NCBI RefSeq assembly: GCF_014357575.1
Contig: NZ_JACONW010000049.1
Span: forward strand, 1-36,965
Direction: 5' to 3'
DNA length: 36,965 nucleotides
Source of the DNA: Pseudomonas folii
GTDB lineage: Bacteria; Pseudomonadota; Gammaproteobacteria; Pseudomonadales; Pseudomonadaceae
Below are positions 25,541 to 33,730 of the stretch, one piece after another. Every line of letters starts with the position of its first letter. The first letter of the stretch is position 1. Made by a program: the position numbers and the translations under genes. The notes under the pieces are model-generated. The model saw nothing but the letters and a program-made list of their open reading frames with translations, was not told where the DNA came from and searched no databases.

Positions 25541-26851
25541 TCAGTCAGCTTGTGGGGCTTCCACCGGCTTGACTGCTTCTTCGTAGGAGACCGACTTCTC
25601 GGTCACGCTAGCTTTCTGCAAAACAGTATCCACAACTTGCTCTTCGAGCACAACCGAACGTACTTCGTTCATTTGCTGCTCGTTCTTGTAGTACCAGGCC
25701 ACAACCTGCTCAGGTTCCTGGTAAGCAGAAGCCATTTCCTGAATCATCTCGCGAACGCGGGTGTCATCAGGCTTGAGGTCGAACTGCTTGACCACTTCAG
25801 CAACGATCAGACCCAGCTCAACGCGACGCTTGGCTTGCTCTTCGAACAGCTCGGCCGGCAGTTGATCAGGCTTGATGTTGCCACCAAACTGCTGAACAGC
25901 CTGGACGCGCAGACGGTTCACTTCGTTTTCCAGCAAGGCTTTTGGCACTTCGATCGGGTTGGCGGCCAGCAAGCCGTCCATTACCTGATTCTTGACCTTG
26001 GACTTGATGGCCTGACGCAGCTCGCGCTCCATGTTCTTGCGAACTTCGGCGCGGAAGCCTTCGATACCGGTTTCCTTGATACCGAATTGCTTGAAGAACT
26101 CTTCGTTCAGCTCAGGCAGCTTGGGCTCGGAAACAGTGTTGACGGTAACGGTGAACTCGGCAGCTTTACCCGCCAGTTCGAGGTTCTGATAGTCTTCCGG
26201 GAAAGTCAGGTTCAGAACACGCTCTTCGCCAGCTTTTGCGCCAACCAGACCGTCTTCAAAGCCAGGGATCATGCGGCCGGAACCCAATACCAGCTGGGTG
26301 CCAGTGGCGGAGCCGCCAGCGAATGCTTCGCCGTCAACCTTGCCAACAAAATCGATGTTCAGCTGGTCTTCGTTCTGGGCGGCACGATCAGCCACTTCGA
26401 AACGGACGTTCTGCTTGCGCAGGATTTCCAGCATGTTGTCCAGGTCGGCATCAGCCACGTCTGCAGACAGACGCTCAACGGCGATGGACTCGAAACCGGC
26501 AACGGTGAATTCCGGGAACACTTCGAAAGTAGCGATGTATTCCAGGTCTTTGCCTTTTTCAAAGGTCTTTGGCTCTACAGCAGGTGCGCCAGCCGGGTTC
26601 AGCTTTTGCTCAACCACAGCTTCGTAGAAAGTAGCCTGGATCAAATCACCCAGTGCTTCCTGACGCGCGCCGTCTTCATAACGCTGACGGATCACGCTCA
26701 TAGGCACTTTGCCTGGACGGAAGCCAGGGATCTTGGCTTTACGTGCGGTCTGCTGCAGACGCTTGTTGACTTCAGTCTCGATGCGTTCGGCAGGCACGCC
26801 AATGGTCATGCGGCGCTCAAGAGCGGAAGTATTTTCAACAGAAACTTGCAT
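25541..26851 (-). CDS. tig: Trigger factor, ribosome-associated chaperone
   Basis: Chaperone of 436 residues that binds near the ribosome exit tunnel. The N-terminal ribosome-binding domain carries GFRPGKVP at 43-50 (the L23-docking loop). The FKBP-type PPIase domain lies at about 155-235 ([20 protein letters not shown]). A helical arm region fills the rest. Length is typical. The ATG at 26851 ([14 protein letters not shown]) has GAGGAAT upstream; an in-frame TTG at 26869 is rejected. A sigma-70-like promoter lies at 26912-26940. It is the first protein gene of the tig-clpP-clpX cluster, and the tRNA operon lies just upstream. Confidence 0.97.
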   Translation of the reverse strand: MQVSVENTSALERRMTIGVPAERIETEVNKRLQQTARKAKIPGFRPGKVPMSVIRQRYEDGARQEALGDLIQATFYEAVVEQKLNPAGAPAVEPKTFEKGKDLEYIATFEVFPEFTVAGFESIAVERLSADVADADLDNMLEILRKQNVRFEVADRAAQNEDQLNIDFVGKVDGEAFAGGSATGTQLVLGSGRMIPGFEDGLVGAKAGEERVLNLTFPEDYQNLELAGKAAEFTVTVNTVSEPKLPELNEEFFKQFGIKETGIEGFRAEVRKNMERELRQAIKSKVKNQVMDGLLAANPIEVPKALLENEVNRLRVQAVQQFGGNIKPDQLPAELFEEQAKRRVELGLIVAEVVKQFDLKPDDTRVREMIQEMASAYQEPEQVVAWYYKNEQQMNEVRSVVLEEQVVDTVLQKASVTEKSVSYEEAVKPVEAPQAD

Positions 26852-26911
26852 GGATATTCCTCGTTGCACAGACGTTAGCCGGCGTTTCCGACCCCAGAAT
26901 CAAGGGCATGC

Positions 26912-26940
26912 ATTCTAGTGGGTCAAACTCAAGAAGTCAC
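26912..26940 (-). promoter_or_regulatory. Candidate promoter of tig
   Basis: On the minus strand GTGACT (26935-26940), 17 bases, TAGAAT (26912-26917). Matches are 4/6 and 5/6. It lies 61 bp upstream of the tig ATG. Confidence 0.5.
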
Positions 26941-27153
26941 CCTACTGAAAAAGGGCGCATATAAAGGAAGGAATCAGACGATCAGCGACTGGCAACCGCA
27001 GCTACTCTCGACTGACCGAAACGCGTCTGGCACGGCCTTGCACAAGGCATCACGCACCCAGCCTCAGCGTCGACTCCATTCCGCGAAGCACACCTCGCAC
27101 GACCGACGGCAGCCAGGCTGGCCGGTCAGCGAGACGAAAAACAATAATCCTGA
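26941..27153. other. Gap between tig promoter and tRNA operon terminator
   Basis: About 210 bp with no supported gene. A plus-strand frame (26918-27196) has poor composition and runs into the terminator. With the flanking promoter and terminator, the whole gap from tig to tRNA-Leu is about 375 bp. Confidence 0.4.
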
Positions 27154-27184
27154 AACAAAAAAAGCCGCACTAGGCGGCTTTTCT
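27154..27184 (-). terminator. Terminator of the tRNA operon
   Basis: AAGCCGC (27162-27168) pairs with GCGGCTT (27174-27180). On the minus strand it is followed by a T-rich run (plus A-run 27157-27163), about 45 bp past the 3' end of tRNA-Leu. Confidence 0.85.
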
Positions 27185-27226
27185 CAAACGTCATGACCGC
27201 ATAGCAGCTGTGACGCGTTTTAATCT

Positions 27227-27311
27227 TGGTGCGGACGGAGAGACTCGAACTCTCACACCTTGCGGCGCTGGAACCTAAATCCAGTGTGTCTACCAATTCC
27301 ACCACATCCGC
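27227..27311 (-). tRNA. tRNA-Leu (anticodon TAG)
   Basis: An 85-base class II tRNA including encoded CCA (27227-27229). Acceptor GCGGATG pairs with CGTCCGC. The anticodon loop TTTAGGT sits on a CTGGA/TCCAG stem, giving TAG. It has a long variable arm and the T-loop TTCGAGT. It is the last of three tandem tRNAs. Confidence 0.96.
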
Positions 27312-27366
27312 GTACAAGCTTTTAAAGCAAAGGCGCCAGATTATAAGTCTGGCGCCTTTCTAAATA

Positions 27367-27443
27367 TGGGGTGGACGAAGGGGATCGAACCCTCGACAAC
27401 GGGAGTCACAATCCCGTGCTCTACCAACTGAGCTACGCCCACC
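27367..27443 (-). tRNA. tRNA-His (anticodon GTG)
   Basis: A 77-base tRNA with encoded CCA (27367-27369). The acceptor has the extra 5' G that pairs with C73 (GGTGGGC ... CCACC), which marks tRNA-His. The anticodon loop TTGTGAC gives GTG. The T-loop is TTCGATC. It is the middle gene of the tRNA operon, 55 bp from tRNA-Leu. Confidence 0.97.
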
Positions 27444-27494
27444 ATATTGCATGTAACCGTGACATCTTACTTGCACTTGCCAAAGCTGCCTTAA

Positions 27495-27571
27495 TGGCGC
27501 ACCCGGCAGGACTCGAACCTGCGACCATCCGCTTAGAAGGCGGATGCTCTATCCAGCTGAGCTACGGGCAC
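27495..27571 (-). tRNA. tRNA-Arg (anticodon TCT)
   Basis: A 77-base tRNA with encoded CCA (27495-27497). The anticodon loop CTTCTAA on a CCGC/GCGG-type stem gives TCT. D-arm AGCTCAGCTGGATAGAG and T-loop TTCGAGT are canonical. It is the first gene of the tRNA operon. Confidence 0.97.
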
Positions 27572-27897
27572 TTATATAATCTGTACTCTTTAACGATTAC
27601 AAATTAAAAGGCTTTTTAATCACACCGAGCTAAGTAACCGCTCCGCCTGATTCAACACCGAACCTCATCTAAACATCGACTTGATTATCAGTGCCAGCTT
27701 AACCAGTGCTGGGTTGTACCCGGCAAGTGCGACGAATCTTATAGACGACCCTAAAGGTCGTCAACTCTTTTTTAGAAAAAAATTCAGTTAGATAAAGGAG
27801 TTAGGAGAATATGCAGACCAAGCGCCTTTGCCCACGCGCGATGACATGCGAGAATGCGCGCTCTTTTCCGATCCCTCTCGATGGTTAATCACGCGTA
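27572..27897. other. 326-bp divergent gap between tRNA-Arg and folD
   Basis: Holds a tRNA-operon promoter candidate (27738-27764) with an AT-rich stretch upstream of it, leaving a leader of about 160 bases before tRNA-Arg. No fourth tRNA is present. No clear folD promoter or ribosome site was found. Confidence 0.5.
27738..27764 (-). promoter_or_regulatory. Candidate promoter of the tRNA operon
   Basis: On the minus strand TTGACG (27759-27764), 15 bases, TATAAG (27738-27743), preceded by an A/T-rich, UP-element-like run. The spacer holds a 7-bp inverted repeat GACGACC-N5-GGTCGTC (27744-27750, 27756-27762). The short spacer and AT-rich upstream sequence fit a stable-RNA promoter. Confidence 0.55.
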
Positions 27898-28752
27898 ATG
27901 ACTGCAAAACTAATCGACGGCAAAGCGATCGCAGCCAGCCTGCGTCAGCAGATCGCCAAACGGGTCGCCGAACGTCGCGAGCAAGGCCTGCGAACACCCG
28001 GCCTCGCCGTGATTCTGGTGGGCAGCGACCCTGCTTCCCAGGTCTATGTCTCCCACAAGCGTAAAGACTGTGAAGAAGTCGGCTTTGTCTCTCAGGCCTA
28101 CGACCTGCCCGCCCAGACGTCACAAGCAGAACTGACCGATCTGATCGATCGTCTCAATGATGATGCGAACATCGACGGCGTGCTGCTGCAATTGCCACTG
28201 CCCGAACATCTGGATGCCTCCCTGTTGCTGGAACGCATTCGCCCGGACAAAGACGTGGATGGCTTCCATCCCTATAACGTCGGTCGCCTGGCCCAGCGCA
28301 TTCCGCTGCTGCGCCCCTGCACACCTAAAGGCATCATGACCCTGCTGGAAAGCACCGGTGTCGATCTCTATGGTCTGGACGCGGTCGTGGTGGGCGCTTC
28401 CAACATTGTCGGTCGCCCTATGGCCATGGAGTTGTTGCTGGCCGGTTGTACAGTGACCGTAACCCACCGCTTCACCAAAGATCTGGCGGGCCACGTTGGC
28501 CGTGCTGATCTGGTGGTGGTAGCGGCTGGCAAACCGGGTCTGGTCAAAGGCGAGTGGATCAAGGAAGGCGCTATCGTGATCGACGTTGGCATCAACCGTC
28601 AGGACGATGGCAAGCTGGTCGGCGATGTGGTGTACGAAACCGCCCTGCCCCGCGCTGGCTGGATCACGCCGGTGCCGGGTGGCGTAGGCCCGATGACTCG
28701 CGCCTGCCTGCTCGAAAACACCCTGTACGCAGCAGAGACCCTGCACGGCTGA
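27898..28752 (+). CDS. folD: Bifunctional methylenetetrahydrofolate dehydrogenase/cyclohydrolase FolD
   Basis: Cytoplasmic enzyme of 284 residues that interconverts 5,10-methylene-, 5,10-methenyl- and 10-formyl-tetrahydrofolate using NADP. Tyr50 and Lys54 in the box [16 protein letters not shown] are the catalytic pair. [11 protein letters not shown] and the C-terminal [15 protein letters not shown] are family signatures. [14 protein letters not shown] at about 162-175 is the dinucleotide site. The ATG at 27898 ([12 protein letters not shown]) is the conserved start, though no strong ribosome site precedes it. The gene is divergent from the tRNA operon and convergent with the ABC transporter operon. 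Confidence 0.97.
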   Translation: MTAKLIDGKAIAASLRQQIAKRVAERREQGLRTPGLAVILVGSDPASQVYVSHKRKDCEEVGFVSQAYDLPAQTSQAELTDLIDRLNDDANIDGVLLQLPLPEHLDASLLLERIRPDKDVDGFHPYNVGRLAQRIPLLRPCTPKGIMTLLESTGVDLYGLDAVVVGASNIVGRPMAMELLLAGCTVTVTHRFTKDLAGHVGRADLVVVAAGKPGLVKGEWIKEGAIVIDVGINRQDDGKLVGDVVYETALPRAGWITPVPGGVGPMTRACLLENTLYAAETLHG

Positions 28753-28774
28753 TCGTCGTGTCACGGGGTAAATG

Positions 28775-28803
28775 AAAACGGCACCCCGAGGGGTGCCGTT
28801 TTT
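28775..28803. terminator. Bidirectional terminator between folD and the ABC operon
   Basis: AAAACGGCACCCC (28775-28787) and GGGGTGCCGTTTT (28790-28802) form a long stem with a tight CGAG tip. T-rich tails on both strands can end folD (+) and the transporter operon (-). Confidence 0.92.
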
Positions 28804-28818
28804 CATCGCGCAGAGGCC

Positions 28819-30591
28819 TTACTTCTTGGCCGCTTCCCAGCTCTTCAGCAAATCAGAGTAAGCGATGGTTTCGCCCTTCGGCTTCTCATTCGCCAGCTTG
28901 CGTTGTGGGGCCAGGAACTTGCCGCCACTCTGCTCAGCTTTGGTGTACCACTCTTCCGCCGAGGTTTCCGGGTTCATTTTAGGCGCGCACTTACTGGCGT
29001 CCTGAACCTTGGAGCGCTCGATACGCGTCATGATCGCATCCTGATCCTTGGCCAGACCGTCCAGTGCCTGCTGTGCGGTTTTCTCACCGGTTACGGCCTC
29101 GGCGACGTGACTCCACCACAGCTGCGCGAGTTTCGGATAATCCGGCACGTTGGTCCCGGTAGGCGACCATTGGACCCGGGCCGGGCTGCGGTAGAACTCT
29201 ACGAGACCACCGAGTTTGGGCGCCAGCGCGGTCATCTCCTTGGAGTTGATGTCCGATTCACGAATCGGCGTCAGGCCCACGATGGTTTTCTTCAGGGAAA
29301 CGCTTTTCGACGTCACAAACTGAGCGTAGAGCCAGGCAGCCAGACGTTTTTTCTCGTCGGAAGATTTCAGGAAGGTCCAGGAACCCACATCCTGATAACC
29401 CAGCTTCATGCCTTCTTTCCAGTACGGGCCTTTTGGCGACGGCGCCATACGCCATTTCGGGGTGCCATCGGCGTTCATCACGGGCAGACCCGCTTTGGTC
29501 ATGTCAGCTGTAAACGCGGTGTACCAGAAAATCTGCTGAGCCACGTTACCTTGCGAAGGCACCGGCCCGGATTCGGAGAACGTCATGCCCGCGGCCTCAG
29601 GCGGCGCATAGGCTTTCAGCCAGTCGATGTATTTCTGGGTTGCAAACACTGCCGCTGGCCCGTTGGTGTCGCCGCCGCGGGTAATGCTGGAACCCACCGG
29701 GCGGCAGTCTTCTACCCGAATACCCCACTCGTCCACCGGCAAACCATTAGGCAGCCCTTTGTCGCCACTGCCCGCCATGGAGAACCAGGCATCGGTGAAG
29801 CGCCAGCCCAGCGATGGGTCTTTCTTGCCGTAGTCCATGTGACCGTAAACTTTCTTACCGTCGATTTCCTTCACGTCTTCGCTGAAGAACTTGGCAATGT
29901 CTTCATACGCCGACCAGTTGACCGGCACGCCCAGTTCATAGCCGTACTTGGCCTTGAACTTCTCTTTCAGGTCTGCGCGATCAAACCAGTCAGCGCGGAA
30001 CCAGTAAAGGTTGGCGAATTGTTGATCGGGCAGCTGATACAGCTTGCCGTCCGGCGCCGTGGTGAACGAGGTGCCAATGAAGTCTTTGAGGTCCAGCGTC
30101 GGCGAAGTGACCTTGCTGCCTTCAGGACTTGCCATCAAGTCGGTCAGGGACATCGCTTTACCGTAGCGGAAATGGGTACCGATCAAGTCGGAGTCATTCA
30201 CCCAGCCGTCATAAATGCTTTTGTCCGACTGCATGGCGGTCTGCAGTTTTTCAATGACGTCACCTTCCTGCAGCAGGTCATGGGTGACTTTGATGCCCGT
30301 GATTTCGGTGAAGGCCTTGGCCAGGGTTTTCGATTCATATTCGTGGGTGGTCAAGGTTTCGGAAACCACCTTGATGTCCATGCCGCGAAACGGTTCGGCG
30401 GCCTTGATGAACCACTCCAGTTCTTTCAATTGTTCGGCATCGGAAAGCGTGCTCGGCTTGAACTCGCTGGCCGCCCACTTCTTGGCCGCATCTTCATATT
30501 GATCGGACCATGCCGAAACGCTCAATCCGCTGAGCATCACCATTGTCGCGAGCGTCACGCTATGTCGCAGCTTGTTTTTCTTATTGAACAT
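28819..30591 (-). CDS. ABC transporter periplasmic substrate-binding protein (GlpV-like)
   Basis: Extracellular solute-binding protein of 590 residues, unusually long for the class (usually 400-450). The signal peptide MFNKKNKLRHSVTLATMVMLSGLSVSAWSDQ is probably cut near residue 28. The mature part looks like a type I extracellular solute-binding protein, with TLTTHEYESKTLAKAFTEITGIKVTHD near the start. It is the last gene of a six-gene operon with a DUF2160 protein. Family knowledge links this set to the GlpSTPQUV glycerol importer of Rhizobium, where GlpV is the binding protein; glycerol or another small polyol is therefore the leading substrate guess. The ATG at 30591 has GGAGG five bases upstream; a GTG at 30597 is too close to that site. 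Start and family are firm, the substrate is not. Confidence 0.9.
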   Translation of the reverse strand: MFNKKNKLRHSVTLATMVMLSGLSVSAWSDQYEDAAKKWAASEFKPSTLSDAEQLKELEWFIKAAEPFRGMDIKVVSETLTTHEYESKTLAKAFTEITGIKVTHDLLQEGDVIEKLQTAMQSDKSIYDGWVNDSDLIGTHFRYGKAMSLTDLMASPEGSKVTSPTLDLKDFIGTSFTTAPDGKLYQLPDQQFANLYWFRADWFDRADLKEKFKAKYGYELGVPVNWSAYEDIAKFFSEDVKEIDGKKVYGHMDYGKKDPSLGWRFTDAWFSMAGSGDKGLPNGLPVDEWGIRVEDCRPVGSSITRGGDTNGPAAVFATQKYIDWLKAYAPPEAAGMTFSESGPVPSQGNVAQQIFWYTAFTADMTKAGLPVMNADGTPKWRMAPSPKGPYWKEGMKLGYQDVGSWTFLKSSDEKKRLAAWLYAQFVTSKSVSLKKTIVGLTPIRESDINSKEMTALAPKLGGLVEFYRSPARVQWSPTGTNVPDYPKLAQLWWSHVAEAVTGEKTAQQALDGLAKDQDAIMTRIERSKVQDASKCAPKMNPETSAEEWYTKAEQSGGKFLAPQRKLANEKPKGETIAYSDLLKSWEAAKK

Positions 30592-30674
30592 AGACACCTC
30601 CAGTGTTGTTTCTTATGTAGTCCCGCTTCGAATATCGCTTACCGGATCAGCCAGGCATTGCGCTCATCCGTTCT

Positions 30675-30947
30675 CTAACCCCACCGCATCACTACCAGGA
30701 GCCACACCAGAGAAATCCCTGAAGCAACCCAGATACTCCAGTCAGTCGCGCCAATCACCAGCAGATGCAGATAAGCGCTACCCAACAGCCCGATGAACAG
30801 TCGGTCGCCACGGGTGGTGGCAATCGGCAGAAAACCACGACGCTCAATACTGGCCGAGCGCAATTCCCACACCGTCATCCCAGCCAACAGCAATGCAATG
30901 CTGCCGAAGAAGATCGCGGTGGGCAGTGTCCAGGACATCCACTCCAT
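30675..30947 (-). CDS. DUF2160 small membrane protein of the ABC operon (GlpU-like)
   Basis: Integral membrane protein of 90 residues with three hydrophobic stretches (about 9-27, 48-66, 70-86) around a basic loop (RSASIERRGFLPIATTRGDR). It matches DUF2160, predicted small integral membrane proteins that occur almost only inside this kind of ABC operon; GlpU in Rhizobium is the counterpart as I recall. Its role in transport is unknown; an accessory subunit of the permease is likely. The ATG at 30947 follows GAGGAG. It lies 12 bp after the permease gene and 83 bp before the binding-protein gene. Confidence 0.88.
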   Translation of the reverse strand: MEWMSWTLPTAIFFGSIALLLAGMTVWELRSASIERRGFLPIATTRGDRLFIGLLGSAYLHLLVIGATDWSIWVASGISLVWLLVVMRWG

Positions 30948-30959
30948 TTTTTCGACTCC

Positions 30960-31760
30960 TCAGACCCGACCAAGAGCAAAGCCCTTGACCACGTGGTTAC
31001 GAACGAACCAGATCACCAGCATGCCGGGCAAGATGGTCAACACCCCCGCCGCCGCCAGGACGCCCCAATCAATACCCGACGCCGAGACTGTGCGCGTCAT
31101 CACCGCCGCGATCGGCTTGGCGTTGACCGACGTCAGGGTGCGAGCCAGCAGCAGTTCAACCCAGGAAAACATGAAGCAGAAGAACGCCGTCACACCGATA
31201 CCCGAGCCGATCAGCGGCACAAATATCTTTGCGAAAAACTTGGGAAAGCTATAACCGTCGATATAGGCGGTTTCATCGATCTCCTTGGGCACACCGGACA
31301 TGAAGCCCTCCAGAATCCACACCGCCAATGGCACGTTGAACAGGCAATGAGCCAGCGCTACAGCAATATGGGTATCGAACAGTCCGATGGACGAGTACAG
31401 CTGGAAGAATGGCAGCAGGAAAACCGCAGGCGGTGCCATGCGATTGGTCAGCAACCAGAAGAACAGGTGCTTGTCGCCCAGAAAACGATAGCGGGAAAAC
31501 GCATAAGCGGCGGGCAATGCGACGCTTAGCGAGATCACGGTATTGAGGCAAACGTAGTACAGAGAATTAATGTAGCCGCTGTACCAGCTTTCGTCGGTGA
31601 AAATCACCTTGTAATTGGCCAGGGTGAAATCCTGTGGCCACAAGGTCAGGCCGCCGAGGATTTCAGTGTTGGTCTTGAACGACATGTTCACCAACCAATA
31701 GATCGGCACCAGCAGAAACAGCAGGTAAATCCACAGCGGTATGATTTTGCGCAGGTTCAT
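30960..31760 (-). CDS. ABC transporter permease, MalG-type (GlpQ-like)
   Basis: Inner-membrane permease of 266 residues with six predicted helices. The coupling (EAA) motif is VPKEIDETAYIDGYSFPKFFAKIFVPLI at about 155-182, which docks on an ATPase subunit. The N-terminus MNLRKIIPLWIYLLFLLVPIYWLVNMSFKTNTEI is typical of MalG-type sugar permeases. The ATG at 31760 follows GAGGCGG. It lies 10 bp after the first permease gene, and both should form the heterodimeric channel. Length and motif are ordinary. Confidence 0.93.
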   Translation of the reverse strand: MNLRKIIPLWIYLLFLLVPIYWLVNMSFKTNTEILGGLTLWPQDFTLANYKVIFTDESWYSGYINSLYYVCLNTVISLSVALPAAYAFSRYRFLGDKHLFFWLLTNRMAPPAVFLLPFFQLYSSIGLFDTHIAVALAHCLFNVPLAVWILEGFMSGVPKEIDETAYIDGYSFPKFFAKIFVPLIGSGIGVTAFFCFMFSWVELLLARTLTSVNAKPIAAVMTRTVSASGIDWGVLAAAGVLTILPGMLVIWFVRNHVVKGFALGRV

Positions 31761-31770
31761 GTCCGCCTCC

Positions 31771-32637
31771 TCAGTTCTTTTCGCTATGGGTCATGGCGGT
31801 GTAGAACACCCACGACACGAGCAGGATGATCAGGAAATACACCAGCGAGAACGCCGCCGCAGGGCCCAGGTCGAATTGGCCCAGCGCCATGGTGGTCAGG
31901 GTCTGACTAAGGAAAGTGGTGGAGTTGCCCGGGCCGCCGCCGGTCAGCACGAACGGTTCGGTGTAGATCATGAAACTGTCCATGAAGCGCAGCATCACGG
32001 CGATCAGCAACACACTCTTCATCTTCGGCAGCTGGATATGCCGGAACACCGCCCAACTGGAGGCCCGATCAATACGTGCCGCCTGGTAATAAACGTCCGG
32101 GATCGCCCGCAAGCCGGAGTAGCAGAGCAACGCAACCAGCGACGTCCAGTGCCAGACGTCAATGATCAGCACCGTTACCCAGGCGTCCGATGCGTTGGCC
32201 GCGTAGTTGTAATTGATGCCGAGAACGTTGTTCAGCGTATAGCCCAGCAAACCAATATCGCCCCGGCCAAAGATCTGCCAGATGGTGCCGACGACGTTAA
32301 ACGGAATCAGCAGCGGGATGGTCATGACGATCAGACAGACCGTCGACCAGCGTCCCTTGCTCGGCATGCATAACGCGATAGCGATCCCCAATGGAATTTC
32401 GATCAGCAGCACACACGCCGAATAGATGAACTGGCGCAGTAACGAGTCATGCAGACGAGGGTCCTGCAAGACCTGCCTGAACCAGTCGGTGCCGACAAAG
32501 TAGCGGCTGGACTGGTCGAAGATGTCCTGCACCGAATAGTTGACCACGGTCATCATCGGGATGATGGCGCTGAACGCCACCAACAGGAAAACCGGTAATA
32601 CCAACCACCACGCCTTGTTGTTCTGAACCTTATTCAT
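31771..32637 (-). CDS. ABC transporter permease, MalF-type (GlpP-like)
   Basis: Inner-membrane permease of 288 residues with six predicted helices. Opens MNKVQNNKAWWLVLPVFLLVAFSAIIPMMTVVNYSVQDIF. The coupling motif is IPDVYYQAARIDRASSWAVFRHIQLPKMK at about 190-218. The ATG at 32637 has GGAG seven bases upstream and overlaps the end of the second ATPase gene by eight bases, a sign of coupled translation. An in-frame start at 32667 would lie inside the ATPase gene and is rejected. Confidence 0.93.
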   Translation of the reverse strand: MNKVQNNKAWWLVLPVFLLVAFSAIIPMMTVVNYSVQDIFDQSSRYFVGTDWFRQVLQDPRLHDSLLRQFIYSACVLLIEIPLGIAIALCMPSKGRWSTVCLIVMTIPLLIPFNVVGTIWQIFGRGDIGLLGYTLNNVLGINYNYAANASDAWVTVLIIDVWHWTSLVALLCYSGLRAIPDVYYQAARIDRASSWAVFRHIQLPKMKSVLLIAVMLRFMDSFMIYTEPFVLTGGGPGNSTTFLSQTLTTMALGQFDLGPAAAFSLVYFLIILLVSWVFYTAMTHSEKN

Positions 32638-33730
32638 GGCCTGACTCCAGCAAGTAATCGTCGGCATAGACCATCAGCCACTGGCTCGGGAAGCTGATCC
32701 AGGCCTGACCCACGGGCACCGTTTTGTCCTCCTGCAGCCGCACCTTCAAGGCTTGCCCGGCCAGGCGCAGGGTTAGAATCTTGTAAGTGCCAAGGTCTTC
32801 AACGTGGCTGACTTCGGCGCACAGCGCGTCATCCACAGGACCGTCCCAAACGTGCACGAACTCCGGACGAATGCCGATCTTCAAGGTGCTCCATTGCTTC
32901 TCGGCAATGAGCTGCTGCATTGATTCGGACAGCGGTAAATGAACATCGCCGAAGCCCACACCACCCGCTTGCGGAGTCACATCAATGAGGTTCATTCCGG
33001 GGCTACCGATGAAATAACCAACGAACGTGTGGCGTGGTTTTTCGAACAACTCTCGTGGCGTACCGAACTGGACAATCGCGCCGCCGTACATCACGGCGAT
33101 CTTGTCGGCGAAGGTCGAAGCTTCCAGTTGATCGTGGGTGACGTAGACCATGGTGATATTGAACTGCTCGTGAATCTGCTTGAGCTTGCGCCGCAGCTTC
33201 CACTTCAAATGCGGGTCGATCACCGTCAGCGGCTCGTCAAACAGAATCGCTGACACGTCATCGCGCACCAGCCCACGGCCCATGGAGACTTTCTGCTTTT
33301 CATCAGCGGTGAGGTTGCGAGCCTTTTTCTTCAGTAAGGGCTGCAGGTCCAGCACGTCGGCAATTTCATGGACTTTGGTGTGCACCCGCTTTTCGTCCAT
33401 GCCCTGGTTGCGCAAGGGAAAAGCGAGATTGTCGTACACCGTCATGGTGTCGTAGACCACCGGAAACTGAAAAACCTGAGCAATGTTGCGCTGCTCCGGC
33501 GACAGGTCGTTGACCACCTTGGAGTCGAACATCACCTGACCTTCCGAAGGGCTGAGCAACCCGGAAATGACGTTCAGCAAAGTCGACTTTCCACACCCGG
33601 AAGGCCCCAGCAGTGCATACGCCCCGCCCTGCTCCCAGATATGACTCATCTCGCGAATAGCGTAGTCCTCTGGCCCGTTCGGATGTTTGCTATAGCTGTG
33701 AGCGAGGTTTTGCAGTCGGATCTCGGCCAT
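32630..33730 (-). CDS. ABC transporter ATPase with degenerate signature motif (GlpT-like)
   Basis: MalK-type ATPase of 366 residues. Walker A GPSGCGKST (42-50), Walker B with catalytic glutamate AILFDE (161-166) and the switch histidine YVTHDQ (His199) are canonical. The signature motif, which should read LSGGQ, is LTADEKQ (140-146), so it is degenerate. A TOBE-like domain follows from about 285. It is paired with the ATPase encoded just upstream, whose signature is normal; see that entry for what this means for the two ATP sites. The ATG at 33730 overlaps the upstream stop (TGATG). Confidence 0.93.
   Translation of the reverse strand: MAEIRLQNLAHSYSKHPNGPEDYAIREMSHIWEQGGAYALLGPSGCGKSTLLNVISGLLSPSEGQVMFDSKVVNDLSPEQRNIAQVFQFPVVYDTMTVYDNLAFPLRNQGMDEKRVHTKVHEIADVLDLQPLLKKKARNLTADEKQKVSMGRGLVRDDVSAILFDEPLTVIDPHLKWKLRRKLKQIHEQFNITMVYVTHDQLEASTFADKIAVMYGGAIVQFGTPRELFEKPRHTFVGYFIGSPGMNLIDVTPQAGGVGFGDVHLPLSESMQQLIAEKQWSTLKIGIRPEFVHVWDGPVDDALCAEVSHVEDLGTYKILTLRLAGQALKVRLQEDKTVPVGQAWISFPSQWLMVYADDYLLESGHE

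Noticed and set aside
26918..27196. Plus-strand open frame opposite the tig upstream region
   Set aside because: Low-quality composition and it runs through the tRNA operon terminator.
27572..27737. A fourth tRNA in the Arg-His-Leu cluster
   Set aside because: No cloverleaf or T-loop sequence is present in the leader.
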